A stretch of 64,000 bases of DNA from Bimuria novae-zelandiae CBS 107.79. Lineage: Eukaryota > Ascomycota > Dothideomycetes > Pleosporales > Didymosphaeriaceae. Below are positions 45,898 to 57,151 of this stretch, in pieces. The position numbers were made by a program, and so were the translations under genes. The DNA is taken from assembly GCA_010015655.1 (NCBI GenBank), contig ML976802.1:24131-88130 (forward strand), given 5' to 3'. Below the pieces are notes generated by a model. That model did no database searches and had not been told where the DNA came from. It saw nothing but the letters and a program-made list of their open reading frames with translations. Within the stretch, counting starts at the first letter, position 1. Each line of letters starts with the position of its first letter.

Positions 45898-46184
45898 TCG
45901 GTGCTTTGCAAAAGACCGTCCCGACCCAGCCGCCTAGCAAATCAGAGAATAGATTATTGCTTTCCCTTTTGTCTCCTCAACTACTTTATTGAAATTTCTA
46001 GAAACTTTATATAGTATAGAGGTAGCCTGATTCTATATTCTACTAAGTTTACAAAGTTTATTATGAAGGAATTGTGAAGATATATAGCTTTACGACATGG
46101 TAAGGCTCCCTATACTAGAATCTACTTAGTCGTGCCTACACATACGCAGGAAATAGGTCGGGACGGTCTTTTGCAAAGCGTTAT
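45898..46184. repeat. MITE-like inverted-repeat element next to element H
   Basis: GCTTTGCAAAAGACCGTCCC and four further bases at 45903-45926 are repeated exactly in inverted form at 46156-46179. They enclose 229 bases of AT-rich non-coding sequence. Size and structure fit a miniature inverted-repeat element or internally deleted DNA transposon. Its left end abuts the right TA of element H, so element H may have landed at its edge. A target duplication is not clear. Confidence 0.7.
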
Positions 46185-46715
46185 ATAGGCTAGCGTGCTC
46201 CTTCCGTATGCCGGGAAGCACCTGCTTCAACAGATCTTTGAGGCACCTCAGTGCGACTTGTCGCTCAACTATAAACATCGAGCTCATCAAATTTTACCCG
46301 CTCACTGAGCCGTAGTGTATTGCGTCTCTCAGATAGAGTCACAGCCATATTCAATATGGCTGGTATGTATGCTCAAAGCTTTCCATCCTTCTCTGGCGCG
46401 GTTATCTTTGATTACGGTGCCTGATGGGCGCGTAATGCCACGGAGGTATTTGATCGATGTCTTACTCTGCCTCATTCTTTCAGGAGTCTCAAGAAAAGAC
46501 ACACATACGCAGTATGCGGCGCCGCTCTAGATCTTCACAACAGGTGGCCTTTCCATGCTGGCTATCTCTCGTAGCCGTGCAACATGAAGGCGTAGCAACT
46601 ACAGTACCAGCGGGTTAAAAGTATACACTTGGAAGGTGAAGTTTGGGAGGCTAGATTCGTCGACATACACATTTCACTCTATTTTTGTCATTTTTGGCTT
46701 ACGACACGTGCAACC
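46185..46715. other. Upstream region of the subtilase gene
   Basis: About 530 bases of ordinary, unmutated composition, without a recognised gene. It should include the subtilase promoter. Confidence 0.4.
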
Positions 46716-49163
46716 ATGTGATCCCTCTTACTGCTGCTTCTTTACTTGCAGACAGGATTTGCAAGGCTCCTTGATAACGAATTTCTAGGGAGCACCGGCT
46801 CAGCAAAAGACGAAACGAGTGCAATCGGCTCTAGGAGCAGCGCAGGTGGAAACCAGAGTAGTATCCCGTCGATGTCCGAAACCGCTTCGCAACCGAACGC
46901 CCCCAAGAAACGCGATGCCGATTTACCGCCCGGCACGAAGAAGTACGTGGCTATCCCTACCGACATATATAATGATGATCAGATCAACAAGACACGGACT
47001 TGGTTGGAGGGACTTATGAAGGATAAGTCAAAGATGTTTCAAGTTATCGATTTTCCTTGGGAAACTCCTGCCGATGTTCCGGAAGATGAGCTTCTTAAGC
47101 TTGCTCAGGAAGGGAAACTTGATGAAGAATTTGACAACTACCGGCGAGTGATCAGATGGTCGCATCTGGTCCTGGACTCCTCTGGTTATGAGGAGGTCTC
47201 GAAGAAACAGGAGTGGATAAAGGCAATATATGAGGAGGAGGATATGGTCCAAGCCCCTCACATCGCCATCCCCAACGCTGATAGAGTTTTGGAAAGTCGG
47301 AATTTTGAATGGGGACAGTGGGAAAAACAGGAGAAGGCGCATCCGGAACTGATTCAGCACAGCAGATACGAGTAAGTTAGACGCAATGTTTCATTGAACT
47401 GAAGCTAACTTTGAACCAAAGGGGCAGTAGTTGGGACGACATGTGAGCCACTTGAACGGCAAAACATCGCGCATACTGATTATTGAATTTAGGAAGGACT
47501 TTGTTTACGAGAAGAGAGCTGGAAAAGGGGTGGCCGTCTACGTGATTGATAGTGGGGTTGCAGTGGATGCAAAAAATGTAATTCTTTCCCAGTCTTAAAC
47601 AGTAATAAACTGAATCCGCTCTAGACATATAATGGTGACAGAATATTCCCAGGATTTGGTGACGAATTTCCGAAAGATCCATTCAATCCACTGACAACTC
47701 AGGCATTTGATATGGAAGGTTTAGACAAACGATTGGACCACTCTCCGGATAGCCATGGAACGGGTGTTGCATCCAAGATTGTAACCCCATTTGGCACGGC
47801 GAAGGAAGTCACGATAGTGCCAGTGGTAATAAATATAGATGAAACTGATGACACTGCAGTAGCTTTCAGGAGAGTGTTTGGGGACATAGCTCGGCGGAGA
47901 GCAAATATTAGGCGTGCGACAGGTGAACTCGAACCGCAGCTGAAAGCGGTAAGTCTGGCATATACCTAGTCCTTTCCTAAACGGGACTATCCTTTATTTG
48001 AGCGGCCGGTTTCTGACATATCACATGCTAACTGCATATTGGTTTCCAGGTGGTTGTGCTTCCTTCCGGCCTAACAAAGACGGATGAGAATTTTGGCTAC
48101 ACGCGCGAGGAAGCAGAGAACTCGGAGCGTGGCAAAGACCTCATCCAAGCGATGGCCGGTATATTTCTCTATTGTGTACCCATCGTTTGCTCGGCGGGCA
48201 ATTTTGCACTTGTCAATCCGAGACGCGCCATCATCGATGTGATGCCACAGGTACTAGAGAGCAACTATATCCCATTGATCAACGTCGGTGCGACTACATT
48301 GGAAGGGAAGGCGGCAGATTTTTCACAAGGTCAAGGCTCTCAAGATGGCACCCAGGTCACTATATATGCTGTCGGGGTAAAGTTCACTGTTCACGACAAA
48401 GACGGCCACCAAATCACCTGAATCGGGCACATCCTTGTCAGCTCCCGCGGTGGCTGGCATCATTCCTGTACACATGAACTACGAGCCATGGGACGAGAGC
48501 AAGAGAGGTGTCGACCGGGTGAAAGAGATCAAGAAATGGTTGAAAACTCCCGAGTCTAGCTGGGAGCGTATGAAGAACTCCAATCCCGCCAAACCAGATA
48601 TGCAAGTCAACATGGTGACTTTGGCGCGCTAAAATTGCGCTAAGATTGCGCTTGAGTTGGTGTTAATAGACTTGCAGATATGGAACGGCGCAGACCAAAG
48701 AGCTCACGAATCGGTCCACGGTACCTCAGCAGAGCCACCACCACCTGAAAAGGAAGGCAGCACTCTCGTCGTTGCTCTGGAGCAAATAGAAGCTCCTCGT
48801 AGCATAAAACTTAAGGGGGGAAATATCTGCGATGGCCCACCAGACCACTATAACAGATACTTCTTCTATCGATTAGAAGGCGATGAGACCGGCGTAGGTA
48901 GCCTTTGCATGTCTTCGATGAGGGACATTCAGGGGATGCTAGCTGCCGAGGGTACCACTACCAGGGCGACATTCGACAATCCCACGTGGCCAACGGGAGA
49001 ATGGAATCTCAAGCTGAATAACCGGGACCTGGTCGCAGAAGACTACACCTACAAAAATGACGGTCAAAGCGCTGGTGCGCTGTGGAAGGGCGATCGTAAG
49101 ATCGATTGCCAAGGTGATCTGGCCAAGCCTGGTAAGTTCGAGAAGACTCCCGAGAAATGCTAG
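46716..49163 (+). pseudogene. Secreted subtilisin-like (S8) serine protease, broken at two points
   Basis: Six exons can be read: 46716-47371, 47428-47442, 47493-47577, 47625-47948, 48050-48614 and 48678-49163, with conventional introns. The product would be about 709 residues. ATG 46716 is followed at once by TGA (46719-46721), then by a signal peptide SLLLLLLYLQTGFA. The catalytic triad is present: Asp in VAVYVIDSGVA, His in DSHGTGVAS, Ser in SGTSLSAPAVAG. The oxyanion Asn is in CSAGNFA. A one-base shift with TGA at 48419-48421 separates HQIT from SGTSLSAP, just before the catalytic Ser. A C-terminal domain of about 160 residues (IWNGADQRAHES to KFEKTPEKC) is unassigned. TGG to TGA at codon 2 would be RIP-type; the shift is an indel. 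Apart from these two points the gene is well kept, so inactivation is recent or the shift is a sequence error. Confidence 0.8.
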
Positions 49164-50332
49164 GTCGGCGCTGACCCTTCAAAGATCCGTGGGCGGATGA
49201 GCTCTGCACTATTGTTTGGCTGTGGCCGGGGATGACAAGCCATCGCCGTCGTCTGGTTTCCTGCTCGTGGTAACATGGCCGAAGCCATTCAAGGTCTCAG
49301 TTTGAGAGATTCTTCGTTCCTTACTCGTGGTGCTGTTGCGAGCTTGGCTGCCGTCAACTTCTACTGTTCTCTCCTGCACCTCTTTTTGGTCGATTCCAGC
49401 CAGGAATACTTTCCTGTTGTTATTACGTGACCCTGTTTCCCATAATCCTTTGGCATTACCACTTTTATTTATTACGTAGACCTCAATGAGTTCCCTCATC
49501 GCGTTATCACCGTTAAAAGGGAATCCGGGCATGATTATTTACTTCCAACTTACACCCTTTCCTTCCTTTTCGTAATACCCTCGGACTCAATATATGCGGG
49601 GTTGTTTCGCCTTTACTACAAGAGTACTAGACGTTGCGGTGAATTATAAATGCTATATCGTGATGTTCGCAACGCAAGCCTGCGTGGTGCCCGTCGTCAG
49701 GTTGAGGAAGGCAACCGGGAAACGTAACTTCGGTACGTTGCTCCCAAACAGAGGATTGATGCGCACCGCAAAAGGTCGGGATCCTCTCAAAGCCAGGCTT
49801 TATCTATACCTCTGACCATTGTTAATTTTATCAGGCTCGAAGGATCCTTTCGCTACCAGACTTCAGAACGCTACATCACCCTTTACAAAGAAACCTTCAA
49901 CAGCCTCTCTTTCTCTAGTTTCCTAGCCTCCTGGTGCCCCACGAGTTCCTAATAAAAACTTCGATGATGGTTTGAAGAGCGTCGCCATGAAGGTATGATG
50001 CTCCGATGGTTTGTTGGGGAGATTTGCCTCATCCAAGAGACTCACACAATTACCGATAAACGGGGCGAGAAAAGCCAGATGAGCGAGGTCCCGGAAAAGA
50101 CCGAACCGTTTCCTTTTGCACTGGCGCCTACGCGAATTGTTCCGGTTCTCTTGCTAGCGGGCGCCATACGGGCCCCAACAGCTACCTGCATGTTGTGTCC
50201 CGAAAAGAAAGAACATTCGAACAAGGAAGACAGGCGTTACAGCGCGGAGGTGCTCGATGAGAGGATGGCGAAAGGACCAAACAGTATTCTAGTTTGACCG
50301 TTCTACTTATCAAGGCGCACCCTGGTGAACCA
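49164..50332. other. Intergenic region between subtilase and hAT element
   Basis: About 1.17 kb of ordinary composition. A 107-codon minus-strand frame from ATG 49532 (MPGFPFNGDNAMRELIEVYV) and a 100-codon plus-strand frame at 49995-50297 show no domains, introns or signal peptides I can support. I do not call a gene. Confidence 0.4.
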
Positions 50333-50340
50333 GTCAGCGA
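50333..50340. repeat. 8-bp target site duplication of the hAT element (left)
   Basis: GTCAGCGA, repeated exactly at 53683-53690 on the other side of the element. Eight bases is the standard hAT duplication length. Confidence 0.9.
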
Positions 50341-53300
50341 CAGAGCTCGTAACGTACGGAGCTCCGGATCCATGGAGCTAGCTCCATGAGCTACGTAGCT
50401 CCATGGATCTCATGGAGCTGTACGCCTTGCCTAATCGGGCAAAAATGAAACTTCTCTTAGGAGGCTCAAGACGTTGTTGAAACCTTGGTTGTTTGACGTC
50501 AGTCGTCTCCTATATAGTCTCTATAGACGTTAATAGTGACTTAATAATTATTCAACATGTCCTAAAATCCCCTAAGGAGGCTTTAGAACACCCCAAGGAG
50601 GGCTTCAAGGCTTTCTACGCCCCAGATTACCCCATCCAGAGCCTCACCGTCGCCAGTTTCCACCCCGTCTCGCAGGCGCGCTGACCGTCGGCGTCCCGTC
50701 GACGTACTGTCAGACAGTGACACCTCTGCCTATGAGGCTGACGGCGGCAAAGGGCCTTTCAGAGGCCCTCAATCTCATGGAGGAACTCAAGAGGCTCGCC
50801 GGCGAGCTCCAAAGAGGCCTAGAGTGGCTGAATTTGACTACGACTGGGTCAATTATGACAAAATCCCTGGATACCTGGCGGATGAGCGGCAGGTTAGGAG
50901 ACGCGCTGGCTACTAGCTGTACGGAGTACCTTTACAGCGTATAGAGGATAAGACATAGTGGTATCTTTGTAAGTACTGTCACCTGGAGGATTCTCCGCAC
51001 AATGCCGTTTTAAAGGTTAATAGCGGAGGCGGCGTCCTCAATCACCTCCGCGCGCGCCATACAAAGCAGTACAATTACGTAAGGAGCCTCCTAGTTAAAG
51101 CTCCCAGCACTGATAAAGGCATATCGTCTATCTTAGCTACTTTAGATAACAAGGATCCTATACAACAAGCTATACATAGTAAAGCTATAACAGTGTTCAA
51201 TCCCCAGGGCATACAAAAGGACCTACTTACCTAGATTATAGCTAACAAGATTCCCTTCTACAAGCTAAGTAGCGAGTATTTTAGGAGGTTACTTAGCCGT
51301 ATAGAGCTCACTAGCCAGAGCCTCTTGCCCAACGATCGAACGATGCGGAACTGGGTCCTTTAACAGTTTAAGGCAAAGAAGGAGGTCCTCAGGAAGGCCT
51401 TAAAGGATTGCCCTAGCAAAATACATCTATCCTTTAACGGGTAGACCAACCAGAGGATACATGGATTGCTTGCAATCGTCGGCCACTAGGTAGATGTGAA
51501 TAATAAGTGTAATACAGCCCTCCTATCTCTACGGGAGATGGAATCTCCACACACAGGAACCAATATAAGAAAGGCTATAATACAAACGCTTAAGGCCTTT
51601 AAAATTAAGAAAAAAACAGGCGCATGGGCTTATAATAACGCCTCTTTAAATAATCAAGCCCTCACGCAGCTAAGTGTAATTTTACACTTTAACCCTATCT
51701 ACTAGAGGATAAGATATGCTAGCCACATACTTAATCTTATAGCTAGGGACCTGTTTTACGGTCTTAATTATAAGATATTTAACGTCTCCAAGAGAGAGCT
51801 TACTTCTCTAAAGGAGGAGACCAGCTACTATCGTAGCCGTGGACTAATTATTATTATTCGATTAACTGTAAACTAGATTCGCAAATCTCCAGGGCGGATA
51901 CAACGCTTTAACGAAGCCCAAGGCCACATTTAGAGAAAGGAAAACCCTAGGGGAGGTCGTACGCCAGATCCCCTGGTGTTACTTCTTAATAATAATACTC
52001 GGTAAATGGCTTTTTATATAATGACTTGTTTTTAACTATAGCACTAAATTATTTCTCTATAACTACCACTTAAATTAGCCTCAATCCTATCGTGGGCAAC
52101 TTAATTTAATATTACATAATTATAAAGTTATCTCTTAGTAGAGCTAGCAGAGTTAAACTCTAAACTTTAAGCAGCGCGCGTTGACACCTGGCAATAGCTA
52201 ACTTCTCTATAGGTAGAATTCGACGGTAGACATAATTAAACGCGCCTACTAGCTACGGCGTGTTCTAGATTACTTCTTCAGGCATAAGAGAGCTACGTAT
52301 AAGCTTAAGATTCGACCCGTTAAGAAAAGTATAATAGGAAGTCGTCCTAAGGACTTATTAACACGTTTTATTATTAAACACTAGTTAACGGCAAAGGACT
52401 GGCAGCAAGTTAAAGAGATTCTAGAGGTCCTTATACTATTTCAAGAGGCTACTTTAAAGCTTAAAGGACGTCCTGATGAGTAGAAAGAGGAGCCGCCAAT
52501 CATGTTAGTATCTCTTATACTTAATTCGATAATGGACGCCCTAGAGAAGCTGAAAACTCATACCCTACGGACCTACGGCAAGAAAGGAATCTACGTCGGC
52601 GTCGAGCAGGCCTGGAACAAGGCTCAGAAGTACTACAATTCGACTACAGAGAGTCCATTATACGCTGCTGCTACGATACTTAATCCTCGATGGAAAGTAG
52701 CTAGTTGTACAGAGCTCTAGGGCAAAAATCACGCCGTGGACCAGCTTGCAAAAGTTAGACGATTCTTTAAGGATAATTATAGTAGTTTCCCTATAGTTAC
52801 ACGGGAGCCTTTAAGGCCAATTAAACGCCCTAATCCTACTTAGTAATCGAGGTACGGGTCGTTTAATTCTGCGATAGATTAACTAGGCAAGAGGTCTACG
52901 ACGCTAGCGCCTATAAGGACTATTAACAACGAGATAACTGCGTACTTACAGGAGGATTACACTAGCAGCTTACATCCCTCTAAGTACTAGAGGCTTCTTA
53001 TTGTCTAGTTAAGGTATCCTAGGCTCTCTCGCATAGCAATTAACGTGTACGCTACGCTTGCTATAAGCGACAAACCTAAGAGAGTCTTTAGCCTAGGCGG
53101 AAATACAGTTACAGCACGTCGGGCATCTCTTATTAAAGATACACAGGAAACTCTAGTTTGCCTTAGCTACTAAATAAGTAATCTTAACATAGAACTAGAG
53201 TTACCAGGAACAATTAAACAGAGCCCTCAAAGCTCTGTACAAAGCTCTCAGGCCAGCAGCAACCAAGGCTTCTTAATAGGCAGCTTTAACAAGGCATTTT

Positions 53301-53682
53301 AGGATCCTTTCTCGCAGCTAGAGGGCAATTAAAACAATCAAGTAGCTAGTGTGGAGGTTAGCAGTGTAGAATTTGTAAAAGGCGTTAATTATTTGGTGGC
53401 GATTTAGTTTAAAAACGTAGGCGCAGGCGCCTATTTTGATAGAAAATAAACGTATAAAAAGGCCCTATAGCTACACAACGTGCAAATCGTCAATTTACAG
53501 CAGCAACACGAGAATCTGATATACCAAGCTTTCTGGCGAATGCTGGGCAACTACTATACTAACTACTATAAGACTAGCCCTTAGCTCCGTCTAGATCCAT
53601 GGAGCTACGTAGCTCATGGAGTTGCCTAATTGGGACGGAGCTCCATGGATCCGGATCTGAGATCCGTCCGTTACGAGCTCTG
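50341..53682 (+). mobile_element. hAT-family DNA transposon (element I)
   Basis: The outer ends are CAGAGCTCGTAACG (50341-50354) and its exact inverse (53669-53682). They are flanked by 8-bp duplications GTCAGCGA. Length 3342. Near each end lie palindromic blocks built on ATGGAGCTACGTAGCTC, TCCATGGATC and CCTAATCGGG/CCTAATTGGG (50364-50440 and 53597-53660). A plus-strand hAT transposase with a BED zinc finger fills the interior. The first 700 bases and last 100 are scarcely mutated. The middle is full of RIP-type stops. Confidence 0.92.
50690..53330 (+). pseudogene. hAT transposase with BED zinc finger, RIP-mutated
   Basis: An N-terminal linker reads AEFDYDWVNYDKIPGYLADE. A BED-type zinc finger follows at about 50960-51080: WYLCKYCHLEDSPHNAVLKV, then LNHLRARH (C-x2-C ... 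H-x4-H). The core includes IPFYKLSSEYFRRLLSRIEL, an H-x-S-F-N-G segment (IHLSFNG) and IRYASHILNLIARDLF, equivalent to the hAT C/DxxH region. A hAT dimerisation region near 52960-53200 reads RYPRLSRIAINVYATLAISD, then KPKRVFSLGGNTV. The usual ER-x-FS in this last motif is KR-x-FS. Many in-frame TAG, TAA and TGA codons. Two clear stretches (51496-51705 and 52502-52720) remain open. Confidence 0.8.
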
Positions 53683-53964
53683 GTCAGCGACAAGATAAGA
53701 AGGGGGTCTAAAAGCCTGTTGGGAGGCTGCCTGGAGCGCGCTCACAGTGCGAAGAGGTTGATTACGAGAAAAGTTTATCCGGTGATCGATCGTTCGTTGG
53801 AATTTGGTGTTGAGGTTGCCAGTCAGCGACATGTCTGCACATAGATAGTACGTCGTGCATTAGGTGACGACCTGAAATTAACTCATGACGTTCTGTTATG
53901 CTGGTCTATCGGATGGCTGCCAGCGACCGCGCTCCGGTCTCCGTGGCATTTCACCACTTTTTAT
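53683..53964. other. Short gap with right hAT target duplication
   Basis: GTCAGCGA at 53683-53690 is the right-hand target duplication. CCAGTCAGCGACA, which spans the left duplication at about 50330, also occurs at about 53819 and may be coincidence. Nothing else is recognised. Confidence 0.4.
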
Positions 53965-55412
53965 TTACAGCAACACGACAACCAATGCCGCGACTGCAAG
54001 GCTCAAGCCGCGCGATACAGTAAGCGCGCCCGCTGCGCCCTCGTTCTCAGGAGGCTGATCACTTCCACTTGCAGCTGGCGCATTCGCTGTTGGGCTCCCT
54101 GCCGAAGTCCCAGTGCCACGGTCCGACGCTGTAGCCGGGGCCTTCGCATCCTTCACTAGTAAGCCCTGAACGACCGCCAACGCGCCAAAGACCTCGCCTA
54201 GACCGCTGCTCGGTTCCCCATTGCCAGTCCACTTATTCGAGCATTGTAGCTTTGCCTCCTTGCCGCTGCAGCCTTCCGCCGCGCCTTTCGCAGAAGCCTC
54301 CAGAACGGAAGTGAGCTCTTCTGCAATGAAGGGCGCAAAGATAGCGGCGCGGGCGTACGAGCGCGCGGCGAGACCTTTCATGGCGCGCTGGTCGGTGTTG
54401 CATTTTCCGTTGTTCTCGCAAGCGACATTGAAGAGGATACCGCCGTCTTCTTGGAAGACGGACGAAGTGTTCAAGAACCCGGCGACTACGGTTTTCCATT
54501 TGTCGCTTCCCTTAGTCTAATGATGTCAGACCCGGGCATAGGAGTGATTGCAGGCGTGAGACTTACCACATTGTACATGTATGCTGCAGCCTCGGTGAAG
54601 ATAGCATGGTTACTCGGCCACTGGATGCGATTGACGTCAGAGCAACCTTCATCAGCGTCTGCTCCGTCGTATACATGGTAATCGTCTATCAGACCGACAT
54701 CCTGCGTCCACTCGAACGCTTTCTCCGCCCAGTCAGAGTATGTTTCGTTACCAGTGAACTTTGCGAGCCGAGCAGCCAGCAGGAAGAATTGGCCCGAAGA
54801 GATAGAGTTCTTATAGGAGTAGCCATAGTTGAATTCGTAGATCTGCCACCTCAAGCCTCCATCACAGGTCTTACTGTCCCATCTGCGTGCCTGGGAGTCG
54901 AAAACGTTTTTGGCCAGGTCAATCCACGAGAGGTTTCCGATCTTGGACGTCGTGAAGCCGTTCTCGGCAGCCGACATAGCTGCTAGACCCCAAGTACTCT
55001 GGTCATCGTTTCCCAGCGTTTTGGTCTGGTTCACAGGCAAGAAGGCATTGAAATCACCGATTTGGTGCTCGAGAGCTTCGCCGACGAGGTCGTCGTACTG
55101 GTTATCGCCGGTCAGGAACGAGTAGTCGACAAGGCTTCCGAACACAGCACCCGCCTCCCACCAGTAGTATGGATCGCTAAATAGTCCGGGGATAAGGCTT
55201 TCCCCCAAATCATTCTTGTATGTCGCGACGATGCCACCAGCAAGGGTTTTCGCGACGCTTTTGATCGATTCTATATCGGGTTAGATCACGCTTAGGCCGA
55301 CCCCTAGAATTCACTGACGCTGGTCTTTTACATCGAGATCTAACGCTGCGCTAGAACGTGCAAAGAGTGTGGTGGAAGTGGCGAGTGACAGAGTAAGAAA
55401 TGAAAGAAACAT
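53965..55412 (-). CDS. GH76 endo-1,6-alpha-mannanase, GPI-anchored (DFG5/DCW1-like)
   Basis: Three exons (55412-55319, 55270-54567, 54510-53965) with introns of 48 and 56 bases give 447 residues with no defects. The N-terminal signal peptide is MFLSFLTLSLATSTTLFARS. The GH76 fold follows: SIKSVAKTLAGGIVATY, then LFSDPYYWWEAGAVFGSLVD and GDNQYDDLVGEAL. The paired-Asp active-site segment is GNDDQSTWGLAAMSAAE, and RWQIYEFNYGYSYKNSISSG lies further on. A Ser/Thr/Ala-rich linker precedes a hydrophobic tail (GLSLAVAALVVVLL), the pattern of a GPI anchor. Such enzymes act at the cell surface, cutting alpha-1,6-mannan and helping attach GPI proteins to the wall. The first intron has an unusual GTCAGT donor, chosen because it gives the family sequence in frame. 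It converges with nothing nearby; the subtilase and the hAT lie downstream. Confidence 0.9.
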
Positions 55413-55715
55413 CTTGAGCGAGCGACGATATGGTAATACTCCTCAACTCTGGGCAAGCGGCGACTTTTTGTAGCCACGACGTTCTGATCCTACCGCTTGG
55501 CAGGCCTCGGCAAACAGGTAGCCACCCCTTTCAGACCAATGAACATGAGATTTGAAATTAGAAACTGTCCCGGCGAGCTGCTTGACCCCATGTCAAAACA
55601 AAATGGCCCCAGATCAGGAATCGCACGATACTGTGCAATGTCAGCTTTAACGACCTTTTGCCTATCCTGGGGCCAACCTCGGACTTTTGTCCTAGCACTT
55701 GCAACGAAGCGCGTG
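55413..55715. other. Promoter region of the GH76 gene
   Basis: 303 bases between the GH76 start and the end of the UPF0261 gene, which reads in the same direction. No features recognised. Confidence 0.4.
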
Positions 55716-56975
55716 CTATTCATATTTGCTATATCTGCGTAGTTTGTCCATTAATGCTTCCGCTATATCGCGGGCGAAGCTCGCATCGTTGATGTCGCGA
55801 GTGTCCTCCTTGATCTCGATGTTACTGCCAGCAAGACCGTCTTTGATGGCCTTGAACATGGCGGCATCAGCAGCCGCGTCTGCAAAGGGTCCGTCGGGCG
55901 TCGCAATCATACTGATACCGCCCTGGGGCAACCACACTTCGATCATCTTGGGATCTTGGGCGTGCTGTCGCAGCTGCGCCGCAACGAAATCTCCAACTTC
56001 AGTCGCTTCCTGTTCGGATGTCCGCATCAGGGTCACCACCGGATTGTGCTCGTACAATTTGCGCAACCTGTATCTCTCGGGTACACTGTTCCTAGGCCCG
56101 AAATTGGACATGTCGGTTGCACCAACGGACACAACGTTCGGTATACCTGATTTCGCAGCTGCTTGTAGGCGGGTCTCACCGGCGCTCATAACACCGCCTG
56201 TGAGATGGTCGCACACCTCTGTGGTGGTGAGGTCTAGCACGGCATCGAGCGCTCCTTCGCGGACGAGTCGCTCCATGGCTTTACCACCATGGCCGGTTGC
56301 GTGGAAGACGTAGGTTTCGACATCGTAATTTGATTCCAGGTGCTTGCGAATGGCATCTACGGCCGGGGTTGTGACGCCAAACATGGTGATGCCGACCCTC
56401 TTCTTCGAAACCGATGCGCTTGCCGTTCGCCTTGATGCATACGAGCATGCCATGCCCGCGATGGCTGCACCCGCATTGCTGAGCACCGTCCGCAAGACCT
56501 GGTTCAACCCTGCGACGTCTACTACAGAATACATCAACGTGATATCCGTCTCTTCCACAATTGGTCCCGTGTCGCCGCTTGCCACTGTCGATACGATCAT
56601 CTTGGGAAATCCAATCGGAAGTGCATCTCTCATCACAGCGGCAGTGAGAGATGTTCCTCCCGAGCCTCCAGCAGAGATGATGCCGTAAATATGGGTGCCA
56701 TCACCTCGGTTGAAAAGCTCTTTCACCAGCTTCGTTGCGTAGCTTGCCATTGTCTTGATGACCTCGCCCCGCGGAAGCTCGCTAACGTCTTGGCCGTTTC
56801 CATAGCTCTGTACCAACTTAGCATGTGGATAATCGATGGCCTCATGGCGTGTCTCATGCCGTCCAACGTCGATCAGAGTGACAGCCACATTGGGGTTTTC
56901 TTGGATGGCTTCTCGGAGAAACAACAGCTCGTCCAGTTTCGTGTCGCAGGTACCGAGAAGAGCTACGTTGATCAT
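55716..56975 (-). CDS. UPF0261 / Tm-1-like ATP-binding domain protein
   Basis: A single exon of 419 codons without defects. It starts MINVALLGTCDTKLDELLFL, with the family's N-terminal GT-x-DTK. It continues with an SAGGSGGTSLTAAVMRDALP stretch, then VSTVASGDTGPIVEETDITL, and ends with TRDINDASFARDIAEALMDK. This is the Tm-1-like ATP-binding (UPF0261) family found in bacteria, fungi and plants. In the tomato Tm-1 protein the same unit is the N-terminal half and binds ATP. The normal cellular reaction is not established. It is divergent from, and only 176 bases away from, a gene for a TIM-barrel protein that corresponds to the C-terminal half of Tm-1. A shared promoter and a joint function are likely. 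No signal peptide is seen, so cytosolic. Confidence 0.9.
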   Translation of the reverse strand: MINVALLGTCDTKLDELLFLREAIQENPNVAVTLIDVGRHETRHEAIDYPHAKLVQSYGNGQDVSELPRGEVIKTMASYATKLVKELFNRGDGTHIYGIISAGGSGGTSLTAAVMRDALPIGFPKMIVSTVASGDTGPIVEETDITLMYSVVDVAGLNQVLRTVLSNAGAAIAGMACSYASRRTASASVSKKRVGITMFGVTTPAVDAIRKHLESNYDVETYVFHATGHGGKAMERLVREGALDAVLDLTTTEVCDHLTGGVMSAGETRLQAAAKSGIPNVVSVGATDMSNFGPRNSVPERYRLRKLYEHNPVVTLMRTSEQEATEVGDFVAAQLRQHAQDPKMIEVWLPQGGISMIATPDGPFADAAADAAMFKAIKDGLAGSNIEIKEDTRDINDASFARDIAEALMDKLRRYSKYE

Positions 56976-57151
56976 GGCGGTATCCTCGAGACTATCATTA
57001 TTTTGGTGGCTGTCCGTCAGCCATTTCTAGGTATAGGATGAATGGTAGTGGTAGTAGTCGCGCTAAGGCTTCCCCGCAATGTTATTGCGGTGACGTCATC
57101 GTCTCCCGCATCTCCGGCAGGCTCACCGTCGAGACCATTTCACGACCTAAC

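Noticed and set aside
49209..49532. 107-codon minus-strand frame starting with a true ATG, convergent with the subtilase
   Set aside because: Polar, without domain, signal peptide or intron; its end lies 45 bases from the subtilase stop. Too weak to call as a gene.
53599..53844. Frame crossing the right end of the hAT element
   Set aside because: It spans the element boundary and target duplication, so it cannot be an old gene.
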